The position numbers and the translations under genes are program-made. 64,000 nucleotides of DNA, taken from contig JANOSH010000056.1 in NCBI GenBank assembly GCA_031415695.1, positions 179,596 to 243,595 on the forward strand, given 5' to 3'. The notes beneath the pieces were generated by a model. It made no database searches, was not told where the DNA came from, and saw only the letters and a list, made by a program, of their open reading frames with translations. The DNA is from JANOSH01 sp031415695. GTDB lineage: Bacteria; Actinomycetota; Acidimicrobiia; Acidimicrobiales; Ilumatobacteraceae. Below, piece by piece: positions 44,001 through 51,113 of the stretch. Numbering within the stretch: position 1 is the first letter of the stretch; each line of letters starts with the position of its first letter.

Positions 44001-44656
44001 TGCGGACGCCGTTGAACGCCATCATCGGGTATGCCGAACTGCTGGCCGAGGAGTGCGAAGACATTGGCACCGAGGAGTTCCTGCCCGATCTCGGCAAAAT
44101 CCAGTCGGCCGGCAAGCATCTGCTCACGCTCATCAGCGGCATCCTCGACCTCGCCAAGGTGGAAGCCGGGCGAATGGACCTGTTCGTCGAGCGCATCGAC
44201 ATCGCCGCCATGGTCACCGAGGTCGACCAGATCGTGCGCCCGCTGGTGGAGAAGAATCGCAACACGTTCACGATTTCCTGTCCGGCCGATGCGGGCGTGA
44301 TGCACGCCGATCTGGTGAAGACCAAGCAGGTGCTGTTCAACCTGCTGTCGAACTCGGCCAAGTTCACCGACGGCGGCACCATCGGCCTGGCCATTACCCG
44401 CCATGCCGACACGATCGAGTTCGCCATCACCGACACCGGCATCGGCATGACCACCGAGCAGCGCGGCCGGCTGTTCGAAGCGTTCTCGCAGGCCGACGTG
44501 TCGACCACCCGCAAGTACGGCGGCACCGGCCTCGGCCTCGCCCTCAGCCGCAGCTTCTGCCAGATGATGGGCGGCGACATCACCGTCATCAGCGAACTCG
44601 GCGTCGGCTCCACCTTCACCGTGACGTTGCCGATCACCGTCGAGCCGCCGACATGA
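38051..44656 (+). CDS. Giant soluble histidine kinase with eleven GAF modules
   Basis: A 2201-residue protein without membrane helices. Eleven GAF modules of about 160-200 residues follow each other, starting near residues 20, 198, 360, 539, 704, 885, 1056, 1242, 1419, 1620 and 1797. Each ends in a helix like LLQTFADQAVIAIDNARL and is joined by a linker like QTAVAAVLQTIS. HisKA has His1982 in FLANMSHELRTPLNAIIGY; HATPase has NLLSNSAKFTDGG, DTGIGM and GGTGLGLAL. It is orthodox and lacks a receiver; the candidate partners are the receiver and cyclase genes downstream. Confidence 0.88.
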   Translation: MTENVAAEGDLVPEVARLRRREAALAGVLRAVADGSDLETVLFEIARHAADLFGGSFANVFLAEGEQIAAYAYRSGQVGAERFHKGHRAYRDVSALSEVLRDRVVIRFDDQSTLTEPRYAQSREAAIAVGGKSALYVPLVGNGPALGVLVFKGIIEPFTDDDVSLLQAFAAQAANAVTAVQQRAELEQRNRESAEALELQTATSEVLRLIGEHPGDLETVFNGILDRAIALCDADAGAVSRPFGDLNRIEFARGHRSDVMRGEFPVARAERFKFDDFVTAATASDNPFWSEYAARAEIRSHMSVPLVHLGEYSGHLTMYRKELRPFEDSKWEILQRFADQAAIAISNARLFKGLDAALERQTAMTDILDAVGTARTDLLPVFETLARNANRLCGGTGAIALVRQGDSLHVLAGDVDDERRDRRDAVLDMRFAIDRGGPSGEAALTGQVVRIDDWGDISADRYPDTVSTRQPGKSALAIPMVRNGDVVGVLAFTRATGPYTDTEVELLQTFANQAAIAVDNARLLREIEARNADLGESLELQTATSDVLRLISAHPGDLHAVMAGLVARATRLVRADQGSAFRLDGDLVQFLADSNFPDQIGTRHPVAPEIIDALMASRGPLLFDDYQDLVRNGLASQELIRDLRSGMGAPLYADGELYGSLNVSRFDVRPFTPDDARVLQAFADQAAVAITNANLFNNLEQSLTLQTAMTEILDAVSTARVDLQPVYDVIGHHASRVLGGHSVVMAFREGDELVEGTPIGVDTESARRLSQPGKRSPIDERSPVGYACLHGEVVHVRDWSAMPDDFFPDASGRRDDSKASLVVPMFRNGEAVGIVGSMGPHVADVSDAEVALLQTFANQAAIAVDNARLLREIEARNTDLAESLELQTATSEVLTLISANPGDLRVVLDGIAARAGALCGATQGSVLLVDGDVLRFEGEWPGRAGVIGREVPIAQAGINLKARDQRAPVFVDDFMSFASKRNDPVALSFDQFAVRSFVTIALFRDNTWIGNINLNRQVVDPFDPKVGPVLQAFADQAVLAIANARLFNDLDAALTRQTANAEILRVISTSPGDLGRTLPAISRAARQLADARDLAITYGDDEQLTAWDEERGFRTVRGAERRAISNRIANESRATGRPIQLVGRVADWHADNPTSAALAEADGFVEAAILFVPMRGNLGKQGFIIVRRDVPVMFSDDEVALLEEFAAQAVIALDNADLLTALEARNVDLAQRNREVKAALEEQTAVAAVLQTISRSAFDLDTVLNELAAQANRLVDGYFTTISMYRDGRLLHAAGSGRLDATTLDFASVSDGAEEVIRSGRPRYITLRPDGPVASISGFAQVLDSLDGQSIGVGVIPLMSGAKGLGSIHVNRIGEGRFTDGEKRLLQTFADQAVIAIDNARLFRELEERNREVSEALEQQTAIAEVLEIISSSPTDLEPVLSQVLGIAARLCDADTGVVWRRGDVRYHVGASHGLSAEQVAGAEDSDFAVGVPHVVERAAEGQLMRWDFDLDEYLRTHTTYNDVTLASGATLPGDDEQVSRSSREFVRYVPSNAYLMVPLTRPGSFSGVFSLMRWDRRPFTERDEAIVQTFADQALIAIENSRLFHELQDSNREVSAALEQQTAVAAVLQTISRSAFDLGAVLNELAEQANRLVAGSLSGIALVDTGAIYSSSAEHRDDRGLAAPWMVDLDAAAMFASRGRPSWVTYADRGALSDSALLHRLFGEFGPFCMGVVPLMRERGSFGAICVYRAGLGRFTESEQQLLQTFADQAVIAVENARLLGELEDSNREVSAALEQQTAVAAVLQTISRSAFDLDVVLNELAEQAHRLVNGYSTVLNVYQDGALVAAATVGDVDVTVINEAIQVVSQVIHDGRARYVTARVDEPPWIGTAFAAAVTSRGEQAISFAIVPLTSGSDNLGAVTVTRRSEVRFTDAEKKLLQTFADQAVIAIENSRLLGALQAKTEELEVASRHKSEFLANMSHELRTPLNAIIGYAELLAEECEDIGTEEFLPDLGKIQSAGKHLLTLISGILDLAKVEAGRMDLFVERIDIAAMVTEVDQIVRPLVEKNRNTFTISCPADAGVMHADLVKTKQVLFNLLSNSAKFTDGGTIGLAITRHADTIEFAITDTGIGMTTEQRGRLFEAFSQADVSTTRKYGGTGLGLALSRSFCQMMGGDITVISELGVGSTFTVTLPITVEPPT
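41746..43500 (+). repeat. Near-identical DNA repeats inside the GAF array
   Basis: Segments of about 85 bp at 41746-41830, 42884-42970 and 43412-43500 encode the linker NREV(S/K)AALE(E/Q)QTAVAAVLQ and the start of GAF modules 8, 10 and 11. They are nearly identical at the DNA level, unlike the other linkers. This points to recent duplication of GAF modules. The spacing of the last two is about 530 bp, one module. Confidence 0.65.
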
Positions 44657-44820
44657 CGCGTCCTTGCGCGGCCGCTAGCGCACTGAGCAACCGATCGCGC
44701 ATGATATCGGCGGCTGACGAGCGGGCACGCTGCGTGCCTTGAGATCACCCAGCCAACTGTGTCGCACCCCCTGCGTACGGTGAACAGTGTGCCGCAACGT
44801 TCGACCCGAGAGGTAACCTT
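44657..44820. promoter_or_regulatory. Spacer with a 15-bp palindrome before the Uma2-like gene
   Basis: A gap of 164 bp. GGCACGC-T-GCGTGCC at 44724-44738 is a perfect palindrome around one base and could be an operator. GAGAGG lies 9 bases before ATG 44821. No gene is seen; the Uma2-like gene and signalling genes downstream may have their own promoter here. Confidence 0.35.
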
Positions 44821-45525
44821 ATGTCCATGTCCACCGCATCCAAATGGCTCGTCGAAGACGAGAACTTCGATCCGGACACGTTGAAGATGCCCGAGAACCC
44901 GAAGCATCGGCGCATGATCGACACCATCGCCGTGGTCGCTCGCCACTACGTCAGTACTGGCACAACCGTGTACTGCGACATGAACTGGTACCCACCGGAC
45001 GGCGGTCATGCGATGGCGCCCGACATCATGACGCTCCAGGCCGGTGTACTCGACGCAAAGGCGAACTCCTACCGCCAGCACAAGAGCGAAATGCCGTTTC
45101 CCGGAGTGGTGGTCGAGGTGCCCTCGGCGTCCGACTCTTTTGATGGGCTACGTGCGAAATCAGCCCGCTACAGCGGCCTGGGCGTCGACGTGTACGTGGT
45201 GAGTATCGACTCGCTGTTGGAGGTAGCGCTTCGTCTGGCTCCCGGCTCGTCCGACTTCGTGCCATGGACCGGAAAGCCGATTTCGCCGCTCGGCGGTCTG
45301 AGCATCGATGTCCTCGATGGCGAGCCTGTTGTGCGCGCCCCAGACGGACGAATCATCACACCTGAGTCCGACGTGTTTGGCATGGTGATCGCGGCCGAGC
45401 AGCGCGCTGCTGAAGCTCAGGCCGTTGCTGCTGAAGCTCAGGCCGGTGCTGCGCAGGCCGAGGCCCGAGCTGCCGAATTCGAGGCGAAGCTTCTTTCGCT
45501 CGGTGTCGACCCGAACGTGGTCTGA
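44821..45525 (+). CDS. Uma2-family (DUF820) PD-(D/E)XK nuclease-fold protein
   Basis: A 234-residue protein. The DUF820/Uma2 core reads DMNWYPPDGGHAMAPDIMTL, then PGVVVEVPSASDSFDGL and KSARYSGLGVDVYVVSI: Asp in APD, Glu in VVEV and a later Lys make the usual restriction-endonuclease fold. The last 45 residues are a repetitive Ala/Glu/Gln coiled coil (AEAQAVAAEAQAGAAQAEA). The function of Uma2 proteins is unknown despite the nuclease fold. Its stop overlaps the receiver gene start (TGATG), so it is coupled to signalling genes. Confidence 0.8.
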   Translation: MSMSTASKWLVEDENFDPDTLKMPENPKHRRMIDTIAVVARHYVSTGTTVYCDMNWYPPDGGHAMAPDIMTLQAGVLDAKANSYRQHKSEMPFPGVVVEVPSASDSFDGLRAKSARYSGLGVDVYVVSIDSLLEVALRLAPGSSDFVPWTGKPISPLGGLSIDVLDGEPVVRAPDGRIITPESDVFGMVIAAEQRAAEAQAVAAEAQAGAAQAEARAAEFEAKLLSLGVDPNVV

Positions 45526-45893
45526 TGCCGAAGGTGCTGATCGTCGAGGACAATGAGATGAACCGCGACATGCTGTCGCGTCGGCTCATGCGCAAAGGGT
45601 TTACCGTCGTGATGGCGGTCGACGGGGCCGACGGAGTGGCCATGTCGAAGATGGAGATGCCCGACATCATCTTGATGGACATGAGCCTGCCGATCATGAA
45701 CGGGTGGGAAGCCACGAACGCCATCAAGGCCGATCCGCTCACGGCGGCCATCCCTGTCATCGCCCTCACCGCACACTCCATGCCCGGCGATCGCGAGAAG
45801 GCGATGGAGGCAGGCTGCGATGACTACGACACCAAGCCGGTCGACCTGCCCCGACTGTTGTCGAAGATGGCGGCCTTCGGCGTCGAGGCCTAG
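45525..45893 (+). CDS. Single-domain response regulator (CheY-like receiver)
   Basis: A 122-residue receiver alone. It shows the acidic pair in LIVEDNEMNRD, the phosphoacceptor Asp52 in DIILMDMSLPIMNG, the Thr in VIALTAHSM and Lys104 in YDTKPVD. It lacks any output domain and so likely carries phosphate from the giant kinase to another protein, or competes for it. The gene is coupled to the Uma2-like gene upstream and lies 5 bp before the cyclase gene. Confidence 0.92.
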   Translation: MPKVLIVEDNEMNRDMLSRRLMRKGFTVVMAVDGADGVAMSKMEMPDIILMDMSLPIMNGWEATNAIKADPLTAAIPVIALTAHSMPGDREKAMEAGCDDYDTKPVDLPRLLSKMAAFGVEA

Positions 45894-45898
45894 CCGTC

Positions 45899-47437
45899 AT
45901 GACCACGGACGAGGCACGCGAACTGCGGCACGAGCTGCGCACGCCGGTGAATCACCTCATCGGCTACTCGGAGTTGTTGTTGGAGGAAGACGGCATTTCG
46001 GCAGCGCACGCGGCCAGGCTGGAGGAAATCCGTGGTGTAGCTCGGCAGGTACTCGAACTGGTTCCCGGTCTTCTGGCCGATGGTCAGTCGATGACCGAAG
46101 CAAGCAGCGAATCTGTAGGGACGCTCACCCTTTATGTCGGCGAGCTGAAGACCTCGGCCGCGTCTTTGATCGCTGACCCCGGTGCGCTACCGATCGACGA
46201 TCTCGATCGCCTGACGGCGGCGGCCGAGCGGCTTTGCGATCTTGCCGTTCGTCTCACCACCGGGCCGCTGCTGGTCGAGAGATCCGTTGGCGCGGCCTCA
46301 GGGCCGACGGCCGGTCGGCTCGAAATGTGCCTCGTGGTCGATGACGACTCCGCTAACCGCGATGTGCTCGGGCGCCGCCTGCAGAAGCTCGGCTACGGCG
46401 TGATCGAAGCCCGTGACGGTATTGAAGCGCTCGAACGGCTGGCCGAACCCGACCACGGCATCGACCTCGTCCTGCTCGATGTGATGATGCCGCGCCTCGA
46501 CGGTTTCGCCGTGCTCGAACGCCACCGGAACGACCCGGCCATCCGCCACATTCCGGTCATCATGATCTCCGCGCTCGACGACATGGCCTCGATCGTCCGC
46601 TGCATCGAAGCCGGTGCGGTTGACTATCTGCCTAAACCGTTCGACCCCGTGCTGCTCAAGGCTCGCGTGGGTGCGTGCGTTGAGAAGAAGCGGCTCATCG
46701 ACGCCGAGCGCGAGCTGCACGCCAAGGTCGAGGCGCAGGCCGCCGAGCTGCAGGCGTGGAACCGCCAGCTCGAAGCCCGGGTAGCCGACCAGGTCCGCAA
46801 GGTCGAACAGCTCAGCCTCATGGAACGCTTCGTTCCGCCGCAGCTCATGGAAGCGGTCGCCGCCGGGGGAGTGAACCTGCTGGCGTCGCACCGGCGCGAC
46901 ATCACCGCGCTGTTCGCCGATCTGCGCGGGTTCACGTCATTCTCCGAACGGTCCGAACCCGAAGACGTTATGGCCGTGCTGCAGGAGTTCCACAACGCCG
47001 TCGGCCCGCTCATCTTCGAACACGGCGGCACGCTGGCTCAATTCACCGGCGACGGCATGATCGTGTTCTTCAACGACCCGATCCCGTGCGACGACCCTGC
47101 TCAACGGGCGATTGCGTTGGCGCAAGGCATGCGCGGCCGAACAGCCGTGTTGGCCGACGAATGGCAGCGACGCGGTCATCAGCTCGCCCTCGGCATCGGC
47201 GTAGCCGCCGGGTACGCAACCTGCGGCCAGATCGGCTTCGAAGGTCGCTTCGAGTACACCGCCATCGGTACTGTGGTGAATCTGTCCGCCCGTCTGTGCG
47301 GCGAGGCCAAAGGCGGCGAGATCCTCGTGAGTGAACGAGTCGTCAACATGCTCGCCGCCACGGTCGAGGTCGAACGCCTCGCCGACCTCACCCTCAAGGG
47401 CCTCGCCCAACCAGTACCCACGTTCCGCGTTTGCTGA
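45899..47437 (+). CDS. HisKA-like, receiver and class III nucleotide cyclase fusion
   Basis: A 512-residue protein. Residues 1-60 look like a dimerisation/phosphotransfer domain with His11 in ELRHELRTPVNHLIGYSELL but no ATPase domain follows. A receiver (about 143-265) has Asp194 in LVLLDVMMPRLDGF. A coiled coil leads to a class III cyclase (about 330-510) with metal Asps in ITALFADLRGF and FTGDGMIVFF, and the transition-state Asn-Arg in NLSARLC. The purine-site Lys common before GDG is Gln here. Product may be cAMP or cGMP; activity is uncertain. Confidence 0.87.
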   Translation: MTTDEARELRHELRTPVNHLIGYSELLLEEDGISAAHAARLEEIRGVARQVLELVPGLLADGQSMTEASSESVGTLTLYVGELKTSAASLIADPGALPIDDLDRLTAAAERLCDLAVRLTTGPLLVERSVGAASGPTAGRLEMCLVVDDDSANRDVLGRRLQKLGYGVIEARDGIEALERLAEPDHGIDLVLLDVMMPRLDGFAVLERHRNDPAIRHIPVIMISALDDMASIVRCIEAGAVDYLPKPFDPVLLKARVGACVEKKRLIDAERELHAKVEAQAAELQAWNRQLEARVADQVRKVEQLSLMERFVPPQLMEAVAAGGVNLLASHRRDITALFADLRGFTSFSERSEPEDVMAVLQEFHNAVGPLIFEHGGTLAQFTGDGMIVFFNDPIPCDDPAQRAIALAQGMRGRTAVLADEWQRRGHQLALGIGVAAGYATCGQIGFEGRFEYTAIGTVVNLSARLCGEAKGGEILVSERVVNMLAATVEVERLADLTLKGLAQPVPTFRVC

Positions 47438-47536
47438 CACACCGCCCCGGCTTCTTGCGCGTTCGGTAGCTCCGGGCGCTACTGGACGATTTGAGTGATG
47501 ATGTAGCGCTATGGGCCTCGGCGCCGTGCAGTGTCA

Positions 47537-48103
47537 TCAGACCAGTTCGGGTTGGTGCGTGCGCGCCGAATGAGTAAGTTCGGGGGCCTTCACGCCGCTC
47601 ATGTCGAAGGGGTCGCTGTCGAGGACGATCTTCATGATGAGGGTGACGAGCACGAGGCCCATGGCGATGGCGGCGAGTCCGCCGATCTGGGTGATCCACC
47701 AGTTGTAGTTGCCGTTCGTGGCGATCCACGCCGGAAGCGCAATGAACCCGTACACCCCGCCCATCGACGCAGGTGTAAGCGCGAAGAGCGCGATGCCACG
47801 CCAACCACGTAGTTCGTGGCGAAGCCGGTACGCGAGCGACGCGGCGAGGAAACAGCGGCCGGTGTTGCACGGCGTCCACCACCACGGCAGCTTCGTGAGC
47901 ACGATTAGCGGCTGGTTGCCGTAGTACACGTACATGCCGCCCATGTTCTGCAGGATCTCCTCGAACACCGTCGCACCGAGGCACGTGCCGCCGAGCGCCA
48001 TCCACAGTTTCTTCGTGGACAACCGCGCTTCGAGCACCTTGTAGGTGAGGTACGTGAAGAGACTGCCGTAACCGAACCATTCGGCCACAATGAACCAGCC
48101 CAT
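47537..48103 (-). pseudogene. AveC-like membrane protein, probably truncated at the N-terminus
   Basis: From ATG 48103 about 188 residues with five or so hydrophobic segments. EILQNMGGMYVYYGNQPL and KLPWWWTPCNTG resemble the spirocyclase/AveC family, whose members are normally more than 300 residues. The frame is open upstream to 48223 with residues that still look coding (RRENGHAFTILGRRMG), but no plausible start, so the 5' end was probably lost. It lies at the edge of the accessory region. It could still be a shorter intact membrane gene. Confidence 0.45.
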
Positions 48104-48234
48104 GCGCCGACCCAGGATGGTGAACGCGTGGCCGTTCTCGCGCCGCAACGAGCCCGACCTTTCGCCAGTTCGGACGGACGGGAACGTGCACCTTGGCAGG
48201 CGTACGCCTCGGGCATACGGCACACTGTCGTTCG

Positions 48235-49011
48235 ATGATTCCTGTTGACGACCCGTCGGACGAACGCATTGCGGCGTTCGTTGGGTTACGTGACCGCGAT
48301 CTACAGCGTCAAGACGGCTTGTTCGTGGCCGAAAGCGATCTGCTGATAGCCAGGGCGTTGCGGGCCGGATACGAAATGCGTGCAGCGCTCGTCGACGCGA
48401 CCCGCCCCGAACCGCTTATCGTGCCCGACGGCGTGCCGGTGTACGCCGCAAGCCGCGCTGTGCTCGAACGCATCACGGGCCTCGGTGTTCATCGAGGTTC
48501 GATCGGGTCGTTTGTACGCCGCCCGGTTCCTGCAGCGGCACAGGTCATGGCTGGCCGCCAGCGCATCATCGTGCTCGAAGGGGTCGTGAACCCCACCAAC
48601 ATGGGTGTCATCGTGCGCTCGGCCGTAGCGCTTGGCTGGGAAGCGGTGTTGCTCGACCCCACCTGCACCGACCCGTTGTTCCGGCGATCGGCCCGCGTGG
48701 CCATGGGCACCGTGTACGGCTTTCCTCACGCCACGCTGCCCCGATTTCCCGCTGGTTTGCAGCAGGTCGCCGACGCCGGGTTCACGCTGGTTGCACTGAC
48801 GCCTGACGCCGACGCCGAAGCAATCGACGAGGTCGCGGTCGACGGGCCAATAGCGTTGGTGTTCGGTAGCGAAGGCCCCGGCCTTACGACCGAAGCACTG
48901 GCGACCTGCCATCGTCTGGTACGAATCCCGCTGGCCGATGGGGTCGACTCGCTCAATGTGGCTTCGGCCGCTGCAATCGCCTGTTGGGCACTTCGGCCAA
49001 ACACCCGATAG
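48235..49011 (+). CDS. TrmH/SpoU-type RNA 2'-O-methyltransferase
   Basis: A 258-residue SPOUT methyltransferase. The N-terminal substrate-binding part begins IAAFVGLRDRDLQRQ and FVAESDLLI. The knot motifs are NPTNMGVIVRSAVALG, LVFGSEGPGLTTEA and IPLADGVDSLNVASAAAIA. It methylates ribose in rRNA or tRNA; the site is unknown. ATG 48235 is preferred over upstream frames, which overlap the divergent remnant. It marks the right border of the accessory region. Confidence 0.9.
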   Translation: MIPVDDPSDERIAAFVGLRDRDLQRQDGLFVAESDLLIARALRAGYEMRAALVDATRPEPLIVPDGVPVYAASRAVLERITGLGVHRGSIGSFVRRPVPAAAQVMAGRQRIIVLEGVVNPTNMGVIVRSAVALGWEAVLLDPTCTDPLFRRSARVAMGTVYGFPHATLPRFPAGLQQVADAGFTLVALTPDADAEAIDEVAVDGPIALVFGSEGPGLTTEALATCHRLVRIPLADGVDSLNVASAAAIACWALRPNTR

Positions 49012-49021
49012 AACTAACGGT

Positions 49022-49888
49022 ATGGACGTTGCCGTAGTCGATTACACCGATCCTGATGCACCCGCGAAGTTCACCCGCTCGCTGAAGGAAACCGGTTTTG
49101 GTGTGATCACCAACCATCCGTTGCCCCAGGTGCTTGTGAAATACATCTACGACGAATGGCTGGCGTTCTTCGACGGCGAAGCCAAACACAACTACCGCTA
49201 CACATCCGAGAGCCTTGGCGGGTATTACCCGCCCGACATTTCCGAGACAGCGAAGGGCAACCACATTCGCGATCTCAAAGAGTTCTTCCACGTGTACGAA
49301 ACCGGTGTGTACCCGAAGGAACTCACGAACGCTGCGCTCAAGTACCGTCAGATCGCCAAAGAGGTTGCAACCACGTTGCTCACTTGGGTGCACGCCAATA
49401 CCCCAGCCGATGTTGCCGCTGGGTTCTCGATGCCGCTTCCCGACATGATGATCGGTTCTACCCAGTCGCTGTTGCGGGTATTGCGCTATCCACCATTGCG
49501 CGGCGACGAGCCAGCCGGCGCCGTTCGAGCCGCCGCCCACGAAGACATCAACTTGCTGACTGTGCTGCCGGCATCGAATGAGAGCGGCCTGCAGGTCAAA
49601 GAAATTCACGGAAACTGGCACGACGTCCCCTGCGATTTCGGGTCCATTGCCATCAATTCGGGCGACATGTTGCACCTTGCCAGTCAGGGGTATTACCCGT
49701 CGACAACGCATCGTGTCATGAACCCGGTGGGAGAATCGGCGACGCGTTCGCGGTTGTCGTTGCCGATGTTTCTGCATCCGGCTAACAATGTGGTTCTCGA
49801 CGTGAACGGACCCAGCGGACGGCGCACGGCGTCGGAATTTCTTCAGGAGAGGCTGCGCGAATTGCGCAGCCAGGATTCGCCCAAGTGA
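49022..49888 (+). CDS. 2-oxoglutarate-Fe(II) dioxygenase, isopenicillin-N-synthase-like
   Basis: A 288-residue enzyme. FTRSLKETGFGVITNHPL is the DIOX N-terminal block. The iron triad is HED in AAHEDINLLTVL and His in TTHRVMNPVGE, followed by SRLSLPMFLHP with the oxoglutarate-binding Arg-x-Ser. The substrate is unknown. It overlaps an MFS gene (GTGA), so hydroxylation of a transported compound is possible. The start at 49022 lies 10 bp after the methyltransferase gene. Confidence 0.9.
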   Translation: MDVAVVDYTDPDAPAKFTRSLKETGFGVITNHPLPQVLVKYIYDEWLAFFDGEAKHNYRYTSESLGGYYPPDISETAKGNHIRDLKEFFHVYETGVYPKELTNAALKYRQIAKEVATTLLTWVHANTPADVAAGFSMPLPDMMIGSTQSLLRVLRYPPLRGDEPAGAVRAAAHEDINLLTVLPASNESGLQVKEIHGNWHDVPCDFGSIAINSGDMLHLASQGYYPSTTHRVMNPVGESATRSRLSLPMFLHPANNVVLDVNGPSGRRTASEFLQERLRELRSQDSPK

Positions 49889-51060
49889 CGAACCGCACCG
49901 CCAGCCCAAAATGGCTGGTGGTGATGTCAGCCATGTTGGCCTGCGCGGTGGCTCAGGCCTTCGGTCGGTTCACGTTTGCGCTGTTATTACCGGCGGTAAA
50001 GGCCGAGTTGTTGTCGAGCTACGGACTAGCCGGGTTCATCGGCACTATCAACGTGTCGGCGTACCTGGTGGGCGCGATCATCGTGATGGTCACCGCCCGC
50101 CAGTTCCGCCCGATCACCATTCTGCGCGTGGGCATGGTGCTATCGACGATCGGGCTGTTCGTGTTGTCGTCGGCGCACCGGCCCGCCACCCTGGTGGCTG
50201 GTATGGCCCTAGCCGGAATTGGTGGAGCGTTTTCGTATTTGCCGTGTCCGGGTTTGATCGCCAGTGTGTATCCACCCGAGCGACGCGGGTTCGCAATGGG
50301 GCTGGCGGCCGCAGGAATCGGCGTCGGGATTGTGTTTTCCAGCCAGCTGACGAACGTGATCCGTTCCGTCACCAACGTGCCGGCCGAGTGGCGACGAGTG
50401 TGGCGCATCGAAGCGGGTATCGGCTTGGCGGTCGTGGTGCTGCTCGTTGCAGTACTCGTGGTTCCCGTGAGCACCGTGTCAGGAAGCCCTCCCCGCTTGG
50501 AGGCGTTGCGCAATGTACCGAAGTGGAAGAACCTCACGTTTGGCTACTTCACCTACGGTGTGGCGTACATCGCAACCTTCAGCTACCTGGTGGCCATGCT
50601 CGAACAGCAGGCCAACTTCGGACACAACCATGCAGTCGCGATGTTCGCCGTTGTAGGCGTAGCTGTGGTTCCCGGGTCGCTGCTCATCGGGCGCTGGTCA
50701 GACCGTGTGGGGCGAAGGGTTGCGTTGGTTACTTGTTTTGTGACTGGTGCAGTGTCGTCGGTTGCCGTGTTGATCGCCTCGGAGCCTTGGGTCACCCTCG
50801 CCGTGTTTGCCTTCGGGATGATGTTCGGCGCGTGCGTCACCGTGATTGCTGCGTACATCGGCGACCACGCAGCACCCACCGATTTCGCTCCTGCGTTCGC
50901 CACTATCACGATTGTGTTTGGCGTTGGTCAGGCCATCGGTCCTCAGCTTGGCGGTTGGATGATTGATCAGACCGGCACATTCTCGTGGGTATTCGTCGGG
51001 GCCGGTATGTTCTGGCTGGCTGGCGCGTTCTCGATGTCGGGGTTGCGATCCCGGAAATAG
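49885..51060 (+). CDS. MFS transporter, YbfB-like
   Basis: A 391-residue transporter starting with GTG, overlapping the dioxygenase stop. Twelve hydrophobic segments; LLIGRWSDRVGRRVALVTCF in the middle loop is the second motif A. AFGRFTFALLLPAVKAEL in the first helix resembles the YbfB/YjiJ group. The substrate is unknown; coupling to a dioxygenase suggests uptake or export of its substrate or product. Confidence 0.83.
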   Translation: MTNRTASPKWLVVMSAMLACAVAQAFGRFTFALLLPAVKAELLSSYGLAGFIGTINVSAYLVGAIIVMVTARQFRPITILRVGMVLSTIGLFVLSSAHRPATLVAGMALAGIGGAFSYLPCPGLIASVYPPERRGFAMGLAAAGIGVGIVFSSQLTNVIRSVTNVPAEWRRVWRIEAGIGLAVVVLLVAVLVVPVSTVSGSPPRLEALRNVPKWKNLTFGYFTYGVAYIATFSYLVAMLEQQANFGHNHAVAMFAVVGVAVVPGSLLIGRWSDRVGRRVALVTCFVTGAVSSVAVLIASEPWVTLAVFAFGMMFGACVTVIAAYIGDHAAPTDFAPAFATITIVFGVGQAIGPQLGGWMIDQTGTFSWVFVGAGMFWLAGAFSMSGLRSRK

Positions 51061-51113
51061 GCTACGACTATCAGGGGTTGGCCATGATGTCACCCCATTG
51101 AAAGGTCGTTGCC

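Noticed and set aside
43678..45081. Minus-strand frame of 467 codons across the kinase end and Uma2-like gene
   Set aside because: It spans two well-supported plus-strand genes and the spacer, and is rich in Ser/Arg without domains.
47394..48269. Larger minus-strand frame of 291 codons over the AveC-like region
   Set aside because: Its Arg/His-rich sequence lacks hydrophobic segments, while the alternative frame gives a clear membrane protein pattern.
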